Part shown: piece by piece, positions 43,547-53,322 of the stretch | Layout: every line of letters begins with the position of its first letter | Position numbering within the stretch: the first letter of the stretch is position 1 | From: CAWDMN01 sp963803155 | GTDB taxonomy: Bacteria; Acidobacteriota; Terriglobia; Versatilivoradales; Versatilivoraceae | NCBI GenBank assembly: GCA_963803155.1 | Contig: CAWDMN010000044.1 | Coordinates: forward strand, 10,126-74,125 | DNA length: 64,000 nt | Reading direction: 5' to 3' | Translations under genes and position numbers: made by a program | Notes under the pieces: generated by a model | Databases searched by the model: none | Seen by the model: only the letters and a program-made list of their open reading frames with translations | What the model was told of the DNA's origin: nothing

Positions 43547-46458
43547 TATTTTGTTCCCCCTGATTTTTTCTTGTCCAAGATGGACCGGATGGCCGCGCTA
43601 AGCGATGCGGCAGTGTAGGGTTTTGGAAGGAACTCACTGATTCCTAGCTGTAGCGCTTTCTCCCGATCAATCTGGTCGCTGTAACCTGTACATAAAACTA
43701 TTGGCATATCTGGCCTTTGCGCCAAAATTTCTTCGGCAAGCGTGACACCTGTGATAATTGGCATGGTTTGATCAGTAAGCACTAGATCGAAATCCCTGGA
43801 ACAAGCCAAAAAGATGCGCAGTGCCTCGGGGCTGTTATTGACGGCTGTAACCCGGTAACCCAGAAATTCAAGCATCATTTTCCCCGAATCAACCAACTGA
43901 CTTTCATCATCCACCAACAGTATCCTCTCATTCCCCCTCATGTATTTTTCGTGATGAGAAGTTTTTTGAAGTTTGGGGCTGTTGATTCGAGGCAGATAAA
44001 TTACGAATCTGCTCCCCTTGCCGATTTGACTCTCCACGCGTATGGCGCCGCCATGGTTGACCACAATCCCCCGCACTACTGCCAGACCAAGTCCCGTTCC
44101 TTCCCCTTGTTTTTTAGTTGTAAAATAGGGGTCAAAGATACGAGCCATAGTGTTGACATCCATGCCACAGCCGGAATCGATGACCTGTAATCGGATGTAT
44201 TCTCCAACGGGTAGCTCTCCAATTTCTAGAGCCATTTTTTCATCAATCAAACAGCTGTCCAGGTTAATTTCAAGCACCCCCATTGTTTGCCGCGACATGG
44301 CATGAATTGCATTGGTGCAAAGGTTCATCATGACTTGATGCAGCTGAGTCGCATCGGCCATGACCATCTCTGCTTGAGCGTCGATTGAGTGTTGTATTTC
44401 GATCGAGGCTGGAACCACTTTTCGAATCAGCCGCATCACCTCTTTGACAACCAGTTGAACTTCCACGGGTGCTTTGACCTGTTCCTGTTGCCGGGCAACC
44501 GTCAAAATCTGCTGCACCAATTCTTTGGCCCTGTTGCATGCCGTAAGGATTTCACATTGATATTGAAAGAGATGATTCTCTTCCGAGAGATTCATCTTAG
44601 ACAGCTCCGCATAACCCCATATGCCTCCTAGAATATTGTTGAAGTCATGTGCGATCCCGCCTGCCAATGTGCCCAATGCCTCCAATTTCTGAGCGATTCG
44701 CAACTGTTTTTCCAACTCCAGCTCATGCGTGATGTCACGTTTGACTGCTATATAATTTACAATAGCGTCCTGATCGTCATGAACTGGGGAAATGATGGCA
44801 TCTTCAGTGAACAAACTACCGTCTTTCTTTTTGTTAATAATGCGTCCCCGCCACACTTGCCCGGAACTGATTTTTTCCCAGATTTCCCCGCAGAAAGCGG
44901 CATCCTGTTCATAGCTGATCAACACCTGCGGATTTTGGCCTAAAGTCTCCTCCTTGCTGTACCCGCTAATACGTTCAAAAGCTGGATTGACGTAAATAAT
45001 TCGGCCTTCCAGATCGGCAATAACAATGCTCTCCGGATCCTGTTCGATAGCTGTCAGCAACCGATTATGAGTTTCGCTAAGTCTGGCGCGGCTCAATGCC
45101 AGAGACGCCTGGCTAACCACGCTCATCGCCATTTCAATTTCCTCAGCTGAAAAATCACGCGGTTCCAGCGAACTCAAGATCACGTAGCCAACTACATTTC
45201 CCATGATGATGAGAGGCAATGCGAGCAATGAAACCGCATGTCGCCGGTGTATTATTTCACGTACCCCCTCCATGCGGGGATCAGTATTCGCATCCTTTAT
45301 AACCAGAGGCGCTTTATGTTCCTTCAGGAAATCGATTAGAGAATGACCGATCCGGGGAATGGGCAAATTCAGCACGGATGGCCGCCCTTCAGCAGCATAC
45401 TCAGCCACAATAGTGGCCATTGTCCCATCCTCATTTAAGATCGGGGCGCTGGCTTGAGGGAGATCGAACGTTAACGCCAGTTCACGGCACACGACGCTTA
45501 ACATGGATCTGAAATCCGACTCCGAGGCAGTGGCCAACATGACCCGGTTGAGCAAAGTTAGCTCGCGATTCCGGCGGAGAATCTCTGCTTCAGCCTGTTT
45601 GCGCGGAGTGATGTTAAGGCTGACGCTTAAGATGCTTTCCACTTTTCCCTCGGCATCAAATTCGGGGATCACGCGCCATTCGAACCAATATCGGCCATTC
45701 GGCCCTTCGAGCTCATATTCGCATACAGCGGGAGTTTGGGTCTCGAAGACCTTCCGAATTACCTTCTCCCTGTAAGCCGTCAATTCGCGGGCAAATCCCA
45801 GTTCCGCCATCGTCTTCCCGTAGTGTACGGATGGGACCAGCCCGGAGAATTGGCTGGCGGCGGAGTTGATGAAGAGATGCCGGCATTCCCGGTCAAAGCG
45901 AGCGATCACGTCAGGTGAGTTTTCCACCAAGGCCCGATATTTTTCCGTGCTTTCCTGCAATGCTTTAGTTCGTTTGCTCACCAATTCCTCTAGTTGTTCC
46001 CGGTATTGGCGGTTTTCTTCGATGAGTCTGGCCCGTTCCAAGTTTCGACGAATGATCACATCCAGATGGCTTGGTTCAACAACCGGCTTGATGACATAAT
46101 CCCACGCCCCCTGCTGGATGGCGTCAACCGCATCCTGCACCGTGCCGGTGCCGGAAACAACGACCACTGGGATTTCTGGATTCTTTATCTTAAAAGCGGC
46201 AATGAACCCCAGACCGCTCATAACCGGCATCCGTAAATCGGTCAGCACAATGTCGCACGGCTCACGATCAAAGGCCTCCAAACCCTCTTTCGCATTAGAG
46301 GCAGTAATAACTTGGTATTCGTAATCTTCAAGACACGTTCCTAAATTTCTTAGGACTGCTAATTCGTCGTCAATCACCAATACTTTTACAGGTTTCTTAT
46401 CAGCTTCCTTTGTGGTCTTGCTGGCGATTTCATTGGCCGGTGTCTGGTTACTCATCAT
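43546..46458 (-). CDS. Hybrid sensor kinase (receiver-PAS-GAF-PAS-HK-receiver)
   Basis: 970 residues, no membrane segment, ATG after GAGGAGGC. An N-terminal receiver (about 25-145, LTDLRMPVMSG) is followed by PAS (about 170-290), GAF (about 310-450, EIEMAMSVVSQASLALSRAR at its end) and PAS (about 465-585). HisKA follows (His in GGIAHDFNNILGGIWG), then HATPase (DSGCGMDVNT, GEGTGLGLAVVRG) and a C-terminal receiver (LTDQTMPIITG). It is cytoplasmic, probably integrating input from another kinase through its first receiver and from small ligands through GAF. Its stop overlaps the start of the NtrC-type gene, so the two form a translationally coupled two-component pair. Confidence 0.93.
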   Translation of the reverse strand: MMSNQTPANEIASKTTKEADKKPVKVLVIDDELAVLRNLGTCLEDYEYQVITASNAKEGLEAFDREPCDIVLTDLRMPVMSGLGFIAAFKIKNPEIPVVVVSGTGTVQDAVDAIQQGAWDYVIKPVVEPSHLDVIIRRNLERARLIEENRQYREQLEELVSKRTKALQESTEKYRALVENSPDVIARFDRECRHLFINSAASQFSGLVPSVHYGKTMAELGFARELTAYREKVIRKVFETQTPAVCEYELEGPNGRYWFEWRVIPEFDAEGKVESILSVSLNITPRKQAEAEILRRNRELTLLNRVMLATASESDFRSMLSVVCRELALTFDLPQASAPILNEDGTMATIVAEYAAEGRPSVLNLPIPRIGHSLIDFLKEHKAPLVIKDANTDPRMEGVREIIHRRHAVSLLALPLIIMGNVVGYVILSSLEPRDFSAEEIEMAMSVVSQASLALSRARLSETHNRLLTAIEQDPESIVIADLEGRIIYVNPAFERISGYSKEETLGQNPQVLISYEQDAAFCGEIWEKISSGQVWRGRIINKKKDGSLFTEDAIISPVHDDQDAIVNYIAVKRDITHELELEKQLRIAQKLEALGTLAGGIAHDFNNILGGIWGYAELSKMNLSEENHLFQYQCEILTACNRAKELVQQILTVARQQEQVKAPVEVQLVVKEVMRLIRKVVPASIEIQHSIDAQAEMVMADATQLHQVMMNLCTNAIHAMSRQTMGVLEINLDSCLIDEKMALEIGELPVGEYIRLQVIDSGCGMDVNTMARIFDPYFTTKKQGEGTGLGLAVVRGIVVNHGGAIRVESQIGKGSRFVIYLPRINSPKLQKTSHHEKYMRGNERILLVDDESQLVDSGKMMLEFLGYRVTAVNNSPEALRIFLACSRDFDLVLTDQTMPIITGVTLAEEILAQRPDMPIVLCTGYSDQIDREKALQLGISEFLPKPYTAASLSAAIRSILDKKKSGGTK

Positions 46459-46475
46459 GCCTCCTCAGAAAATCC

Positions 46476-46606
46476 CCTCCACCGGGGGGGACGCGGACTT
46501 CAGTCCGCGGGGGTGGGTCCCATTAAGGGAAGGCTTTCCCCGAATTGAACCCACCCCTTCCGTCCGTCAGCTGACGGACGGATTCCCCTCCACCGGAGGG
46601 GATTCA
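46476..46606. repeat. Cluster of GC-rich palindromes
   Basis: In series: CGCGGACT-TC-AGTCCGCG (from about 46491), a GGGTGGGTCC ... ACCCACCCC pair, a perfect 22-base palindrome at 46560-46581 (CCGTCCGTCAG and its complement) and CCCCTCC-ACC-GGAGGGG (46585-46601). It lies between the single-domain receiver and the hybrid kinase on the transcribed strand, where it could attenuate read-through. Confidence 0.75.
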
Positions 46607-47032
46607 TCACATCACTCCATTTTCATCCTCTTGTCGTGCCAGGCGCGCTGGCATGGGCAACTCCCTTGATAATAATCGGGCGATGGCCTTTTCAAGCATT
46701 TTCAAATCAACGATTGGCTTTAAAATGCATTGCCGGGCTCCCAAATCGAGTGCGGTTGCTATAGCGTTTTGGTCCCCGGTGCCCGTTATCACGAGAACGG
46801 GCGTGAGGGGGCTTGCTACCTTTAACCAGGAAATAAACCCAAGCCCGCCCATAACAGGCATCCGGAGATCCGTGAGGACCAAATCAGGTTTTTCCCGCTG
46901 AAAAAGACGTGTCCCTTCTTCCCCCTCTGATGCTTCGATGACCCGGTAGCCGCTATCCTCGAGGTAAGTGACGATACTCCGGCGAAAGGGAAGATCGTCT
47001 TCTATTACCAGCAATGTCTTTTTGTAGTCCAT
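46607..47032 (-). CDS. Single-domain response regulator with repeat-derived tail
   Basis: 141 residues. Receiver with Glu11-Asp12-Asp13, phospho-acceptor Asp55 (LVLTDLRMPVMGG), a Thr switch residue and Lys in ILKPI. After the fold ends, near ARLLSRE, the last 17 or so residues (LPMPARLARQEDENGVM) are encoded by a copy of dispersed repeat family A. The original stop was therefore probably replaced when the repeat inserted. It starts 2 bases after the eight-PAS kinase stop and is very likely its phosphorelay partner. Confidence 0.87.
   Translation of the reverse strand: MDYKKTLLVIEDDLPFRRSIVTYLEDSGYRVIEASEGEEGTRLFQREKPDLVLTDLRMPVMGGLGFISWLKVASPLTPVLVITGTGDQNAIATALDLGARQCILKPIVDLKMLEKAIARLLSRELPMPARLARQEDENGVM
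46620..46668 (-). repeat. Dispersed repeat family A, copy 5 (inside a coding sequence)
   Basis: Minus strand: CAAGGGAGTTGCCCATG, hairpin TGCCAG-CGCGC-CTGGCA (46637-46653), then CGACAAGAGGATGAAAA. It is in frame with the receiver gene and supplies its C-terminal tail. Confidence 0.7.
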
Positions 47033-47034
47033 AA

Positions 47035-50000
47035 TTACCCCTTCGGGGAAATGGGTAATTTGACGGTGAAGCAGGCGCCGTGACCTGGAGAAGACTCTAC
47101 GGCGATAAATCCCTTATGGTTTTGAGTAATGATCATGTATGAAACCGACAAACCCAGCCCCGTCCCGATCCCCGGTTCCTTGGTCGTGAAAAATGGCTCG
47201 AAGATCCGGCGTAGAATCTTTTCATCCATCCCGGGACCGTTGTCTTCCACTTCAATTACGGCATACCCCTCTGCGTGTTTCAATCTTAATGTGATCCGCG
47301 GGGTCTCCTCCACAGGATTGGCAGCCATGGCCTGGGCGGCGTTCTTCAGCAAGTTCAACAACACCTGCTCTATTTCCACTCCCGACACTGAGACATCGGG
47401 GAGCCCGGGTTCATATTCCCGCACGATTTCGATGCTTCTAAAGTCATACCGTTTTTTCAGGTCGTAGTCATTAGCCGCCAACTCCACTGTCTGGTCCAAT
47501 ATTTGCGAAAGCTGCACCTGTTGCCGGGCGGCTTCACTTTTCCTGCTGAATTGCAGCATGTTGGCGACAATCTTGGCTGCTCTTGTTGAGGCATCCAGAA
47601 TATCCTGGACAAAAAGCGGGATCTTCCGCTTTTCAAAATATTTCAAAATCAGGTCAAACTGGAGGCCCAGTTCTTCAGCCACCTTATGGTTGGAAGGCAG
47701 CTTCGGCGAAACGCGCCGCTCAATATTTTGGGCGGCCTGAGTGATGATACCAAGAGGGTTGTTGATCTCGTGGGCCATGCCTGCGGCAAGTCCTCCCACC
47801 GACATCATCTTTTCGGTCTGTACCATCAATTCCCGGATGCGGGTCCGCTCCGTAACGTCTTCGATGCGCAACACTGTGCCCTCGATACCATTAGCCACCA
47901 GGGGGTAACCCATCAGGTCGTAAAAGTGGCGCTCGCCATCCTGGACTAACACCACATTTTCCTGCGATGCAGGATGTTTTTGTTTGATTTCAGTGCGCAA
48001 GGCCTCAATCCAAGGGGCGAAATTGGGCAGCAGCGTCATTATGGACTGTCCAATAGCTTGGGAACCGGAGATGCCGGTCGCAGCTTCGGCCTGCCGATTC
48101 CATTGCGTCACCTTCGCATCCAAGTCCGTGCCTATCAGGAGGGACGGCATGGAATCAATGATATTGCTGAGGTAATTCTTTAAATGGTGAAGTTGCTCTT
48201 CCGTCTGCTTGCGTTTAGTGATATTTTCCACCATTCCAATGGCATAGCGTGGTTTCCCCAGGGAATCTAGAATCACGGATACCGTTAACATTCCCCAAAC
48301 TAGCGTGCCATCCTTGCGGATATAGCGTTTTTCAATCTGATAGCTATCGCGTTTACCTTTCGTTAGTTCATTATAAAGCTCCCAATCCAGGGTTAGATCG
48401 TCGGGATGAGTAAATTGAGTAAATACCATTTCACCCAGTTCCTTTTCAGTGTAACCCAGTAATGTGCACAACGCCCGATTGCTCCTTAGCGGATGTCCCT
48501 GCAAATCAACCAGCGCCATTCCGATTCCGGCATTTTCGAAAGCCACGCGAAACCGCTCTTCGCTCTGCTGCAATGCCTCTTCAGCCCGTTTCCGCTCGGT
48601 AATGTCGGTTATGAAACCAATGCTGGCAGGGTCATCCGGAAGCGAAATAAGCGCCACCGTAATGTGCACGGGGAACTCAGATCCATCTTTACGGCGCCCA
48701 ATCCCTTCGTATTCGCTCGGAACTAGGTGGCCAAGCGCGCGCTTTCGGGCGCGTTCCTCGACCACCTTTTGAAAACTCGGCGCCCAATATTTGGCTATAC
48801 TATGACCAATCAACTCCTCGCTGCTTGGATACCCGTACAATTCGAGAAATCTTTTGTTGTTGTAAATGGAAATGCCATCTCGGCTTATGTCTATTGCTAT
48901 TGGAGCAGAATCAATTAAGGTCCGGAATCTCGCTTCACTCTTGCGCAACACCTCTTCCGCTCGCTTGCGTTCGGTGATGTCGCGCACGATTGCCCACATT
49001 GCCATCGGCTGACCTTCTTCGTTGCGCAGAAGAAAAGTTCGCAGTTCAATTGGAAATATAGTGCCGTCCTTACGTCGATATTCCTTGTCGTAGACCCGGG
49101 AAAAACCTTGCATCAGAATTTGGTCGCGGATGATCGCCGCTTCCATGGCATGCCATTGGGATGGGGTCAGGTCCACGTAAGTTAGCGACTGAAGTTCGGT
49201 TTCGGAATAGCCGAGCATGTCGCGAAAAGCGGGATTGCTTTCGAGGATTTGGCCAGTCAGATCGACAAGCAGATAGGCATCCGTCATGCTCTCAAACAAT
49301 CGCCGGTACTTGGCTTCTGATTGCTGCAATGCCTGTTCCGCCAGCTTTCGTTTCGTGATGTCTCGCACGATCGCCTGCAGGAGAGGTTCTCCGCCCAAGT
49401 CGATCCGGTTCAGGCTGACTTCGGTATCGAACAGAGAGCCGTCCAGCTTGCAATGCTGCCATTCGAAAGTTACGGGAACCCCGGAGAGGGCAAGGTTTAT
49501 ATTTTCCAGGGCCTTCTCCGTGGATTTGCGACCATCGGGCTGCACGAGTGGGGAAAACCTTATTCGTGTTTCCCCCCAAATCTCCTCTTTCCGGCAGCCG
49601 AACATCGTTAATGTGGCCGGATTGCAATCAATAAAACGATCTTCCTTCATCATGAAGATTGCGTCACGGGCGGATTCAAACAGGCCGCGGTACCGGACCT
49701 CGCTATGCCGCAAAGCTTCCTCAGCCCGTTTGCGCTCGGTGATATCGCGCACCACACTCACCCAACCCAGAGATTCGCCCTGCTCGCCTTCGAGGGGCAT
49801 CACGCTGTGTTCGGTTGGGAAGACACTCCCATCTTTTCGTTTCATCCTGAACTCAAAAGAATGCAGGCTTCCTCGCTCTTTCACGCTGTGGTAAAGATGC
49901 CTCCTGAACTCCTCAAGGGCAGCTTCGTCGACATGCAAGAACTCTGTCGTCCGTCCCAACATGTGCTCGCGGCTATATCCGAACACTTCTAATGCTCCGG

Positions 50001-51567
50001 GATTACAATCCACGATTTGGGACATCTTGGGATCAACGATAAAGATGGCCTCATGAAGGCTGGAAAATGTCTTTACCAGAAGCTGTTGAGAATGCTTTAA
50101 GGCCTCCTCCACCTTTTTGCGTTCGGTGACGTCCTTGCCAAACACCGAAATTCCAATGGGAGTTCCATCTCGAAGCATTGGATTGAATGCCAGCTCCAAG
50201 ATTCTGCCATCAGACAGGGAATATTCCAGCCGGCATTGCCCCTCCGTCAGAGCCCTCTTATAGTACAGCGGCCAAACGACTGCACGTTCCAGAGGCAGAA
50301 AATCTTTCAAGGTTGCTCCAACATAAGCTTGGGTGCCATAGTTTTTTTTGAAATGCGCCTCAAAACTGCTGTTATAAGTCAATAGCCCATAGTTTGTGTC
50401 TACGGACCAAATCAGATCGTTGGTGCTTTCAATCAGAGCCGTGAGATTGGATTGAGATTGCTTTAGCTCCTGCTCCGTGCGCCGCCTTTCCGTGGAATCC
50501 CGCGCCACCACCAGCACCCGGTCGATCTCCCCGATTCGGGCCAGCTTCATATTGACCTCTACCCAAAACAGGCGCCCGTCTTTGTGTTTTGCCTGCCATT
50601 CGAACATTTGCGGTTCTCCGCGCGCCGCTTTTTGAATCAAACAAAACGCTGCTTCCTGATTGAATCGAGCATCCTCCGCACTGAGACTGCTTATGTCAAG
50701 GACAAGAGCCTCCACTTGGCTATAACCATACATTTCACGCATCTTCTGGTTTACATCCAGAATTGCACCCGTATTTTTGTCATGGATAAAAATCGCATCA
50801 TTGACGGAATTAAAAATCGTGCGGAACCGTTTTTCACTTTCTTCAAGCTGGTTTGCCTGTTCCTGAAGATCCTGGTACCGGTGTCTGAGCAGGTTTACCA
50901 TCTCCTCAATAGAGTTCTTCAAACTGGAAAGTTCTCCAAAGGTCCGGGATCCTCTCACTTTTAGTTCAACGCTTTTTCCTAAACTAACCTCAGAAGCATA
51001 ATGTTCAACGTTCCGGAGGGGATTCAGTACAATGTGCCAAAAAAGCAGGTACAAACTCAATATCAGAATTAAATCGACCAGAAGAATCACGAAAACCAGA
51101 TGAATTAAATTTGTCTTAAGCTGGCCCTCCATATATTTGGTAGTTGCCGCTACCTTCACGGCGCCAATAGTTCTGCCCGAAAAGGTAATATTCCGCTCCT
51201 CCACGAGAAACCCGCTGGTAGAAAAATCCCGGTCGACTTTCTTGCTGCTCCATTGGTCATCCCGAACCCGCCCAGCCAAAGTGGACTTTACATCCGCAAG
51301 TCTGACTAGAATCCCGTAAACTTCAGGGTTTTTCATAATGCTTTCGAGGATATTATCGATCTGATCGCGATTAAAATCCCACGCGGGGACCACAAGGCTA
51401 GCGGACGCTTCTTCTGAAAGCCAAGCTAGATCTTTTCTGAATCCCGCCCATCGTTCGTCCCGATTCCACTTATATTCCAATCCGCCAAGGATTCCGAGCA
51501 ACAGAGTTGTGATGATTACCAGGGCGATGGACACATAAAGAGCAATGGATATTTTCCGATATGGCAT
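47035..51567 (-). CDS. Membrane sensor kinase with eight PAS domains
   Basis: 1510 residues. The ATG at 51567 (AGGAG 8 bases before) is preferred to a TTG at 51588. TM1 (about 7-30) and TM2 (about 155-180, LVFVILLVDLILILSLYLLF) enclose a periplasmic sensor (about 35-150, SLVVPAWDFNRDQIDNILES), followed by a HAMP-like stretch. Eight PAS domains follow in tandem, each opening with a segment like RYRGLFESARDAIFMM, and most close with DITERKRAEEAL. HisKA (GMAHEINNPLGIITQAAQNI) and HATPase (LLNLLKNAAQAM, DNGPGMDEKI, GIGTGLGLSVSYM) complete it. There is no receiver, so phosphate probably goes to the receiver encoded 2 bases downstream. It follows the solute-binding-protein gene by 33 bases; that protein may present a ligand to the sensor. 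Confidence 0.92.
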   Translation of the reverse strand: MPYRKISIALYVSIALVIITTLLLGILGGLEYKWNRDERWAGFRKDLAWLSEEASASLVVPAWDFNRDQIDNILESIMKNPEVYGILVRLADVKSTLAGRVRDDQWSSKKVDRDFSTSGFLVEERNITFSGRTIGAVKVAATTKYMEGQLKTNLIHLVFVILLVDLILILSLYLLFWHIVLNPLRNVEHYASEVSLGKSVELKVRGSRTFGELSSLKNSIEEMVNLLRHRYQDLQEQANQLEESEKRFRTIFNSVNDAIFIHDKNTGAILDVNQKMREMYGYSQVEALVLDISSLSAEDARFNQEAAFCLIQKAARGEPQMFEWQAKHKDGRLFWVEVNMKLARIGEIDRVLVVARDSTERRRTEQELKQSQSNLTALIESTNDLIWSVDTNYGLLTYNSSFEAHFKKNYGTQAYVGATLKDFLPLERAVVWPLYYKRALTEGQCRLEYSLSDGRILELAFNPMLRDGTPIGISVFGKDVTERKKVEEALKHSQQLLVKTFSSLHEAIFIVDPKMSQIVDCNPGALEVFGYSREHMLGRTTEFLHVDEAALEEFRRHLYHSVKERGSLHSFEFRMKRKDGSVFPTEHSVMPLEGEQGESLGWVSVVRDITERKRAEEALRHSEVRYRGLFESARDAIFMMKEDRFIDCNPATLTMFGCRKEEIWGETRIRFSPLVQPDGRKSTEKALENINLALSGVPVTFEWQHCKLDGSLFDTEVSLNRIDLGGEPLLQAIVRDITKRKLAEQALQQSEAKYRRLFESMTDAYLLVDLTGQILESNPAFRDMLGYSETELQSLTYVDLTPSQWHAMEAAIIRDQILMQGFSRVYDKEYRRKDGTIFPIELRTFLLRNEEGQPMAMWAIVRDITERKRAEEVLRKSEARFRTLIDSAPIAIDISRDGISIYNNKRFLELYGYPSSEELIGHSIAKYWAPSFQKVVEERARKRALGHLVPSEYEGIGRRKDGSEFPVHITVALISLPDDPASIGFITDITERKRAEEALQQSEERFRVAFENAGIGMALVDLQGHPLRSNRALCTLLGYTEKELGEMVFTQFTHPDDLTLDWELYNELTKGKRDSYQIEKRYIRKDGTLVWGMLTVSVILDSLGKPRYAIGMVENITKRKQTEEQLHHLKNYLSNIIDSMPSLLIGTDLDAKVTQWNRQAEAATGISGSQAIGQSIMTLLPNFAPWIEALRTEIKQKHPASQENVVLVQDGERHFYDLMGYPLVANGIEGTVLRIEDVTERTRIRELMVQTEKMMSVGGLAAGMAHEINNPLGIITQAAQNIERRVSPKLPSNHKVAEELGLQFDLILKYFEKRKIPLFVQDILDASTRAAKIVANMLQFSRKSEAARQQVQLSQILDQTVELAANDYDLKKRYDFRSIEIVREYEPGLPDVSVSGVEIEQVLLNLLKNAAQAMAANPVEETPRITLRLKHAEGYAVIEVEDNGPGMDEKILRRIFEPFFTTKEPGIGTGLGLSVSYMIITQNHKGFIAVESSPGHGACFTVKLPISPKG

Positions 51568-51600
51568 AGGAGTGCGCTCCTGACTCAAATTTCTTGTCTT

Positions 51601-52497
51601 TTAATGCGCTTGCGGGTCAAACCACAGTCTTTTATCCCGGGTTGGCGTTTCCGGGGCAAGGAACGGATTTTTTATCCTGAATATTTTGCGATCTTTCAGG
51701 TGAAGTTTGGCAATGGATGAACCATGGTATTTCATGAACAGCCTGTCGAAAGTGCCATCAACAACCATGTTCATCATTCCTTCCCGAACCCTTTCTGCCA
51801 GCCTGTTTCCATTTTCAGTTTTGGAGAACCAAAAATACATGGGCGCCGGATAAAATAAAATCAGCGATTCCTCAATATACAGGTCCGGCAGTTGCGCCTT
51901 GTGCCGGTCATATTCGTCGATTATTTCATTGGCCCCTCGCGAAAAGATATCGAAGCGTTTATTGATCAACATTTCGAAAAGACCTTCATAGCTGGAGCCA
52001 GTTACCACATTAAAAAGATTGGATCTGAGTTTCGGGACATCTGCCCAGTCTGTGCCTTGGCCAAACTTGAATTTTTTAAGATCTTCGACGGTTTTTACAG
52101 AATAAAATTTCGGTTGATCTTCTTTTCTGATCAGAAAAATCCGGTATCCCATCAAATTTTTATCCACGGGAATATGGATCGGAATGAGATCTCGCTCATG
52201 TTCTGGAGTGGAATCTAAATACATGACGGTCAATTTTCCGGTCGAGTTTTTAAGCTCATAAAACTGGCGTTGTTCAGTCATGACTGCCGCAGGCTCCATA
52301 CGATACTGGCCATATTTCTTTTGGGTCCTCTCCAGGGCGGTCTTTAATATCGTCCAGGCGTATTCATATCTTTTATCCGCTTGGGATTCTGGGGAGTTGT
52401 AGATGTATTTCATGCCGGAGGAAACTCCGATGCAAGGAACCGGTCTATAGGCACATAATAAAACGATGAGAAGCCAGCATAGATTATGTGACTTCAT
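51601..52497 (-). CDS. Periplasmic solute-binding protein (SBP family 3-like)
   Basis: 298 residues with a signal peptide (MKSHNLCWLLIVLLCAYRPV). The body has features of extracellular solute-binding proteins: MGYRIFLIRKEDQPKFYSVK, TVEDLKKFKFGQGTDWADVP, SSYEGLFEMLINKRFDIFSR, PMYFWFSKTENGNRLAERVR and MMNMVVDGTFDRLFMKYHG. No ABC permease or ATPase gene is nearby; the next gene is the eight-PAS kinase. It is therefore more likely a ligand receptor for signalling than a transport component. The ligand is unknown. It is the first gene of the long minus-strand signalling block. Confidence 0.8.
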   Translation of the reverse strand: MKSHNLCWLLIVLLCAYRPVPCIGVSSGMKYIYNSPESQADKRYEYAWTILKTALERTQKKYGQYRMEPAAVMTEQRQFYELKNSTGKLTVMYLDSTPEHERDLIPIHIPVDKNLMGYRIFLIRKEDQPKFYSVKTVEDLKKFKFGQGTDWADVPKLRSNLFNVVTGSSYEGLFEMLINKRFDIFSRGANEIIDEYDRHKAQLPDLYIEESLILFYPAPMYFWFSKTENGNRLAERVREGMMNMVVDGTFDRLFMKYHGSSIAKLHLKDRKIFRIKNPFLAPETPTRDKRLWFDPQAH

Positions 52498-52531
52498 TCG
52501 AATTTCCCCCTTCTTTTAAATTGATTCACCT

Positions 52532-53322
52532 TCAAGGGTCCCCGGGAAGAAAAAACAACCCAAAACGATCCTTGATAGTTTGCACCAAGTTCCTTGCTTG
52601 GAGTGCCGTGTGTAAAGGATTGCCACTGACAATCAAAAAGATATTGCGGGAATTTCCATACATGAAGTGGGTAATAAACTCGATGAAACGGGTGGCGTTT
52701 AAGTCTCCTTGCCCCAACATGAACCGGAATCTTCCCTGGGCATCAACAGCCGAAAAAATATTTCGCCCAGGTTGAGCTTTAGATTCATCACCGAAGAAAA
52801 GCTGCGAGTTCATTTTTTGGTCATGTTTTTGAATATGGGGATACTTTTCTTGTGCCCAGGTATTTAATCCTTGCGATTTTCGGGGTTATTGCCAGATTGG
52901 CCTTTCCGGCATTATCCCCATTTGCTACAACATAAGGCATACCGAGGCCTTGCTTAATTGGACACCGTACTTCTCTGAGATGAGGCGGCGGATCGTTTTG
53001 TTGGCCCAAGAGCAGAAGGGCACTCTAGCTGCAGAGGGGTTTTTCGGGCAATGGCATCGGAAAGCCATTTCATTCTATTAGCATTCAGCTTGGCCGGCCG
53101 GCCCCCGCTGTTTTTGGCCTCCAGCGCGTCCCATCCGCCATTACGATGCTCTGCCAACCAATTGTAGAGGGTTCCGCGGTGAATGCCCAATTGGCGGGAT
53201 ATTGCTTCTGGACTTTCCCCTCTTTGCACTTGGCGGACAGCATGGTGGCGCAGTTCTGTCAGATGCTGAGGTGAAAGGCTCTGGGTATTTGGAGGTTTTT
53301 TTGCCAATTCAAGTTTGGTCAT
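52532..53322 (-). pseudogene. Degraded IS630-family transposase
   Basis: The N-terminal part (ATG 53322) has the IS630 helix-turn-helix segment (AISRQLGIHRGTLYNWLAEH, GGRPAKL). A frameshift follows PSALGP, after which another frame reads SWANKTIRRLISEKYGVQLS and meets in-frame TAG and TAA codons (PERPIWQ, EKYPHIQ continue between them). The DDE part survives as FFGDESKA...NIFLIVSGNPLHTA...LFFLP and then ends early. The second catalytic Asp expected in LIVDGHP is Ser. Terminal repeats were not found. The element is certainly inactive. Confidence 0.85.

Noticed and set aside
46476..46606. Intrinsic terminator between the receiver and the hybrid kinase
   Set aside because: Strong hairpins are present but no T-run follows on the minus strand. 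Reported as a palindrome cluster instead.
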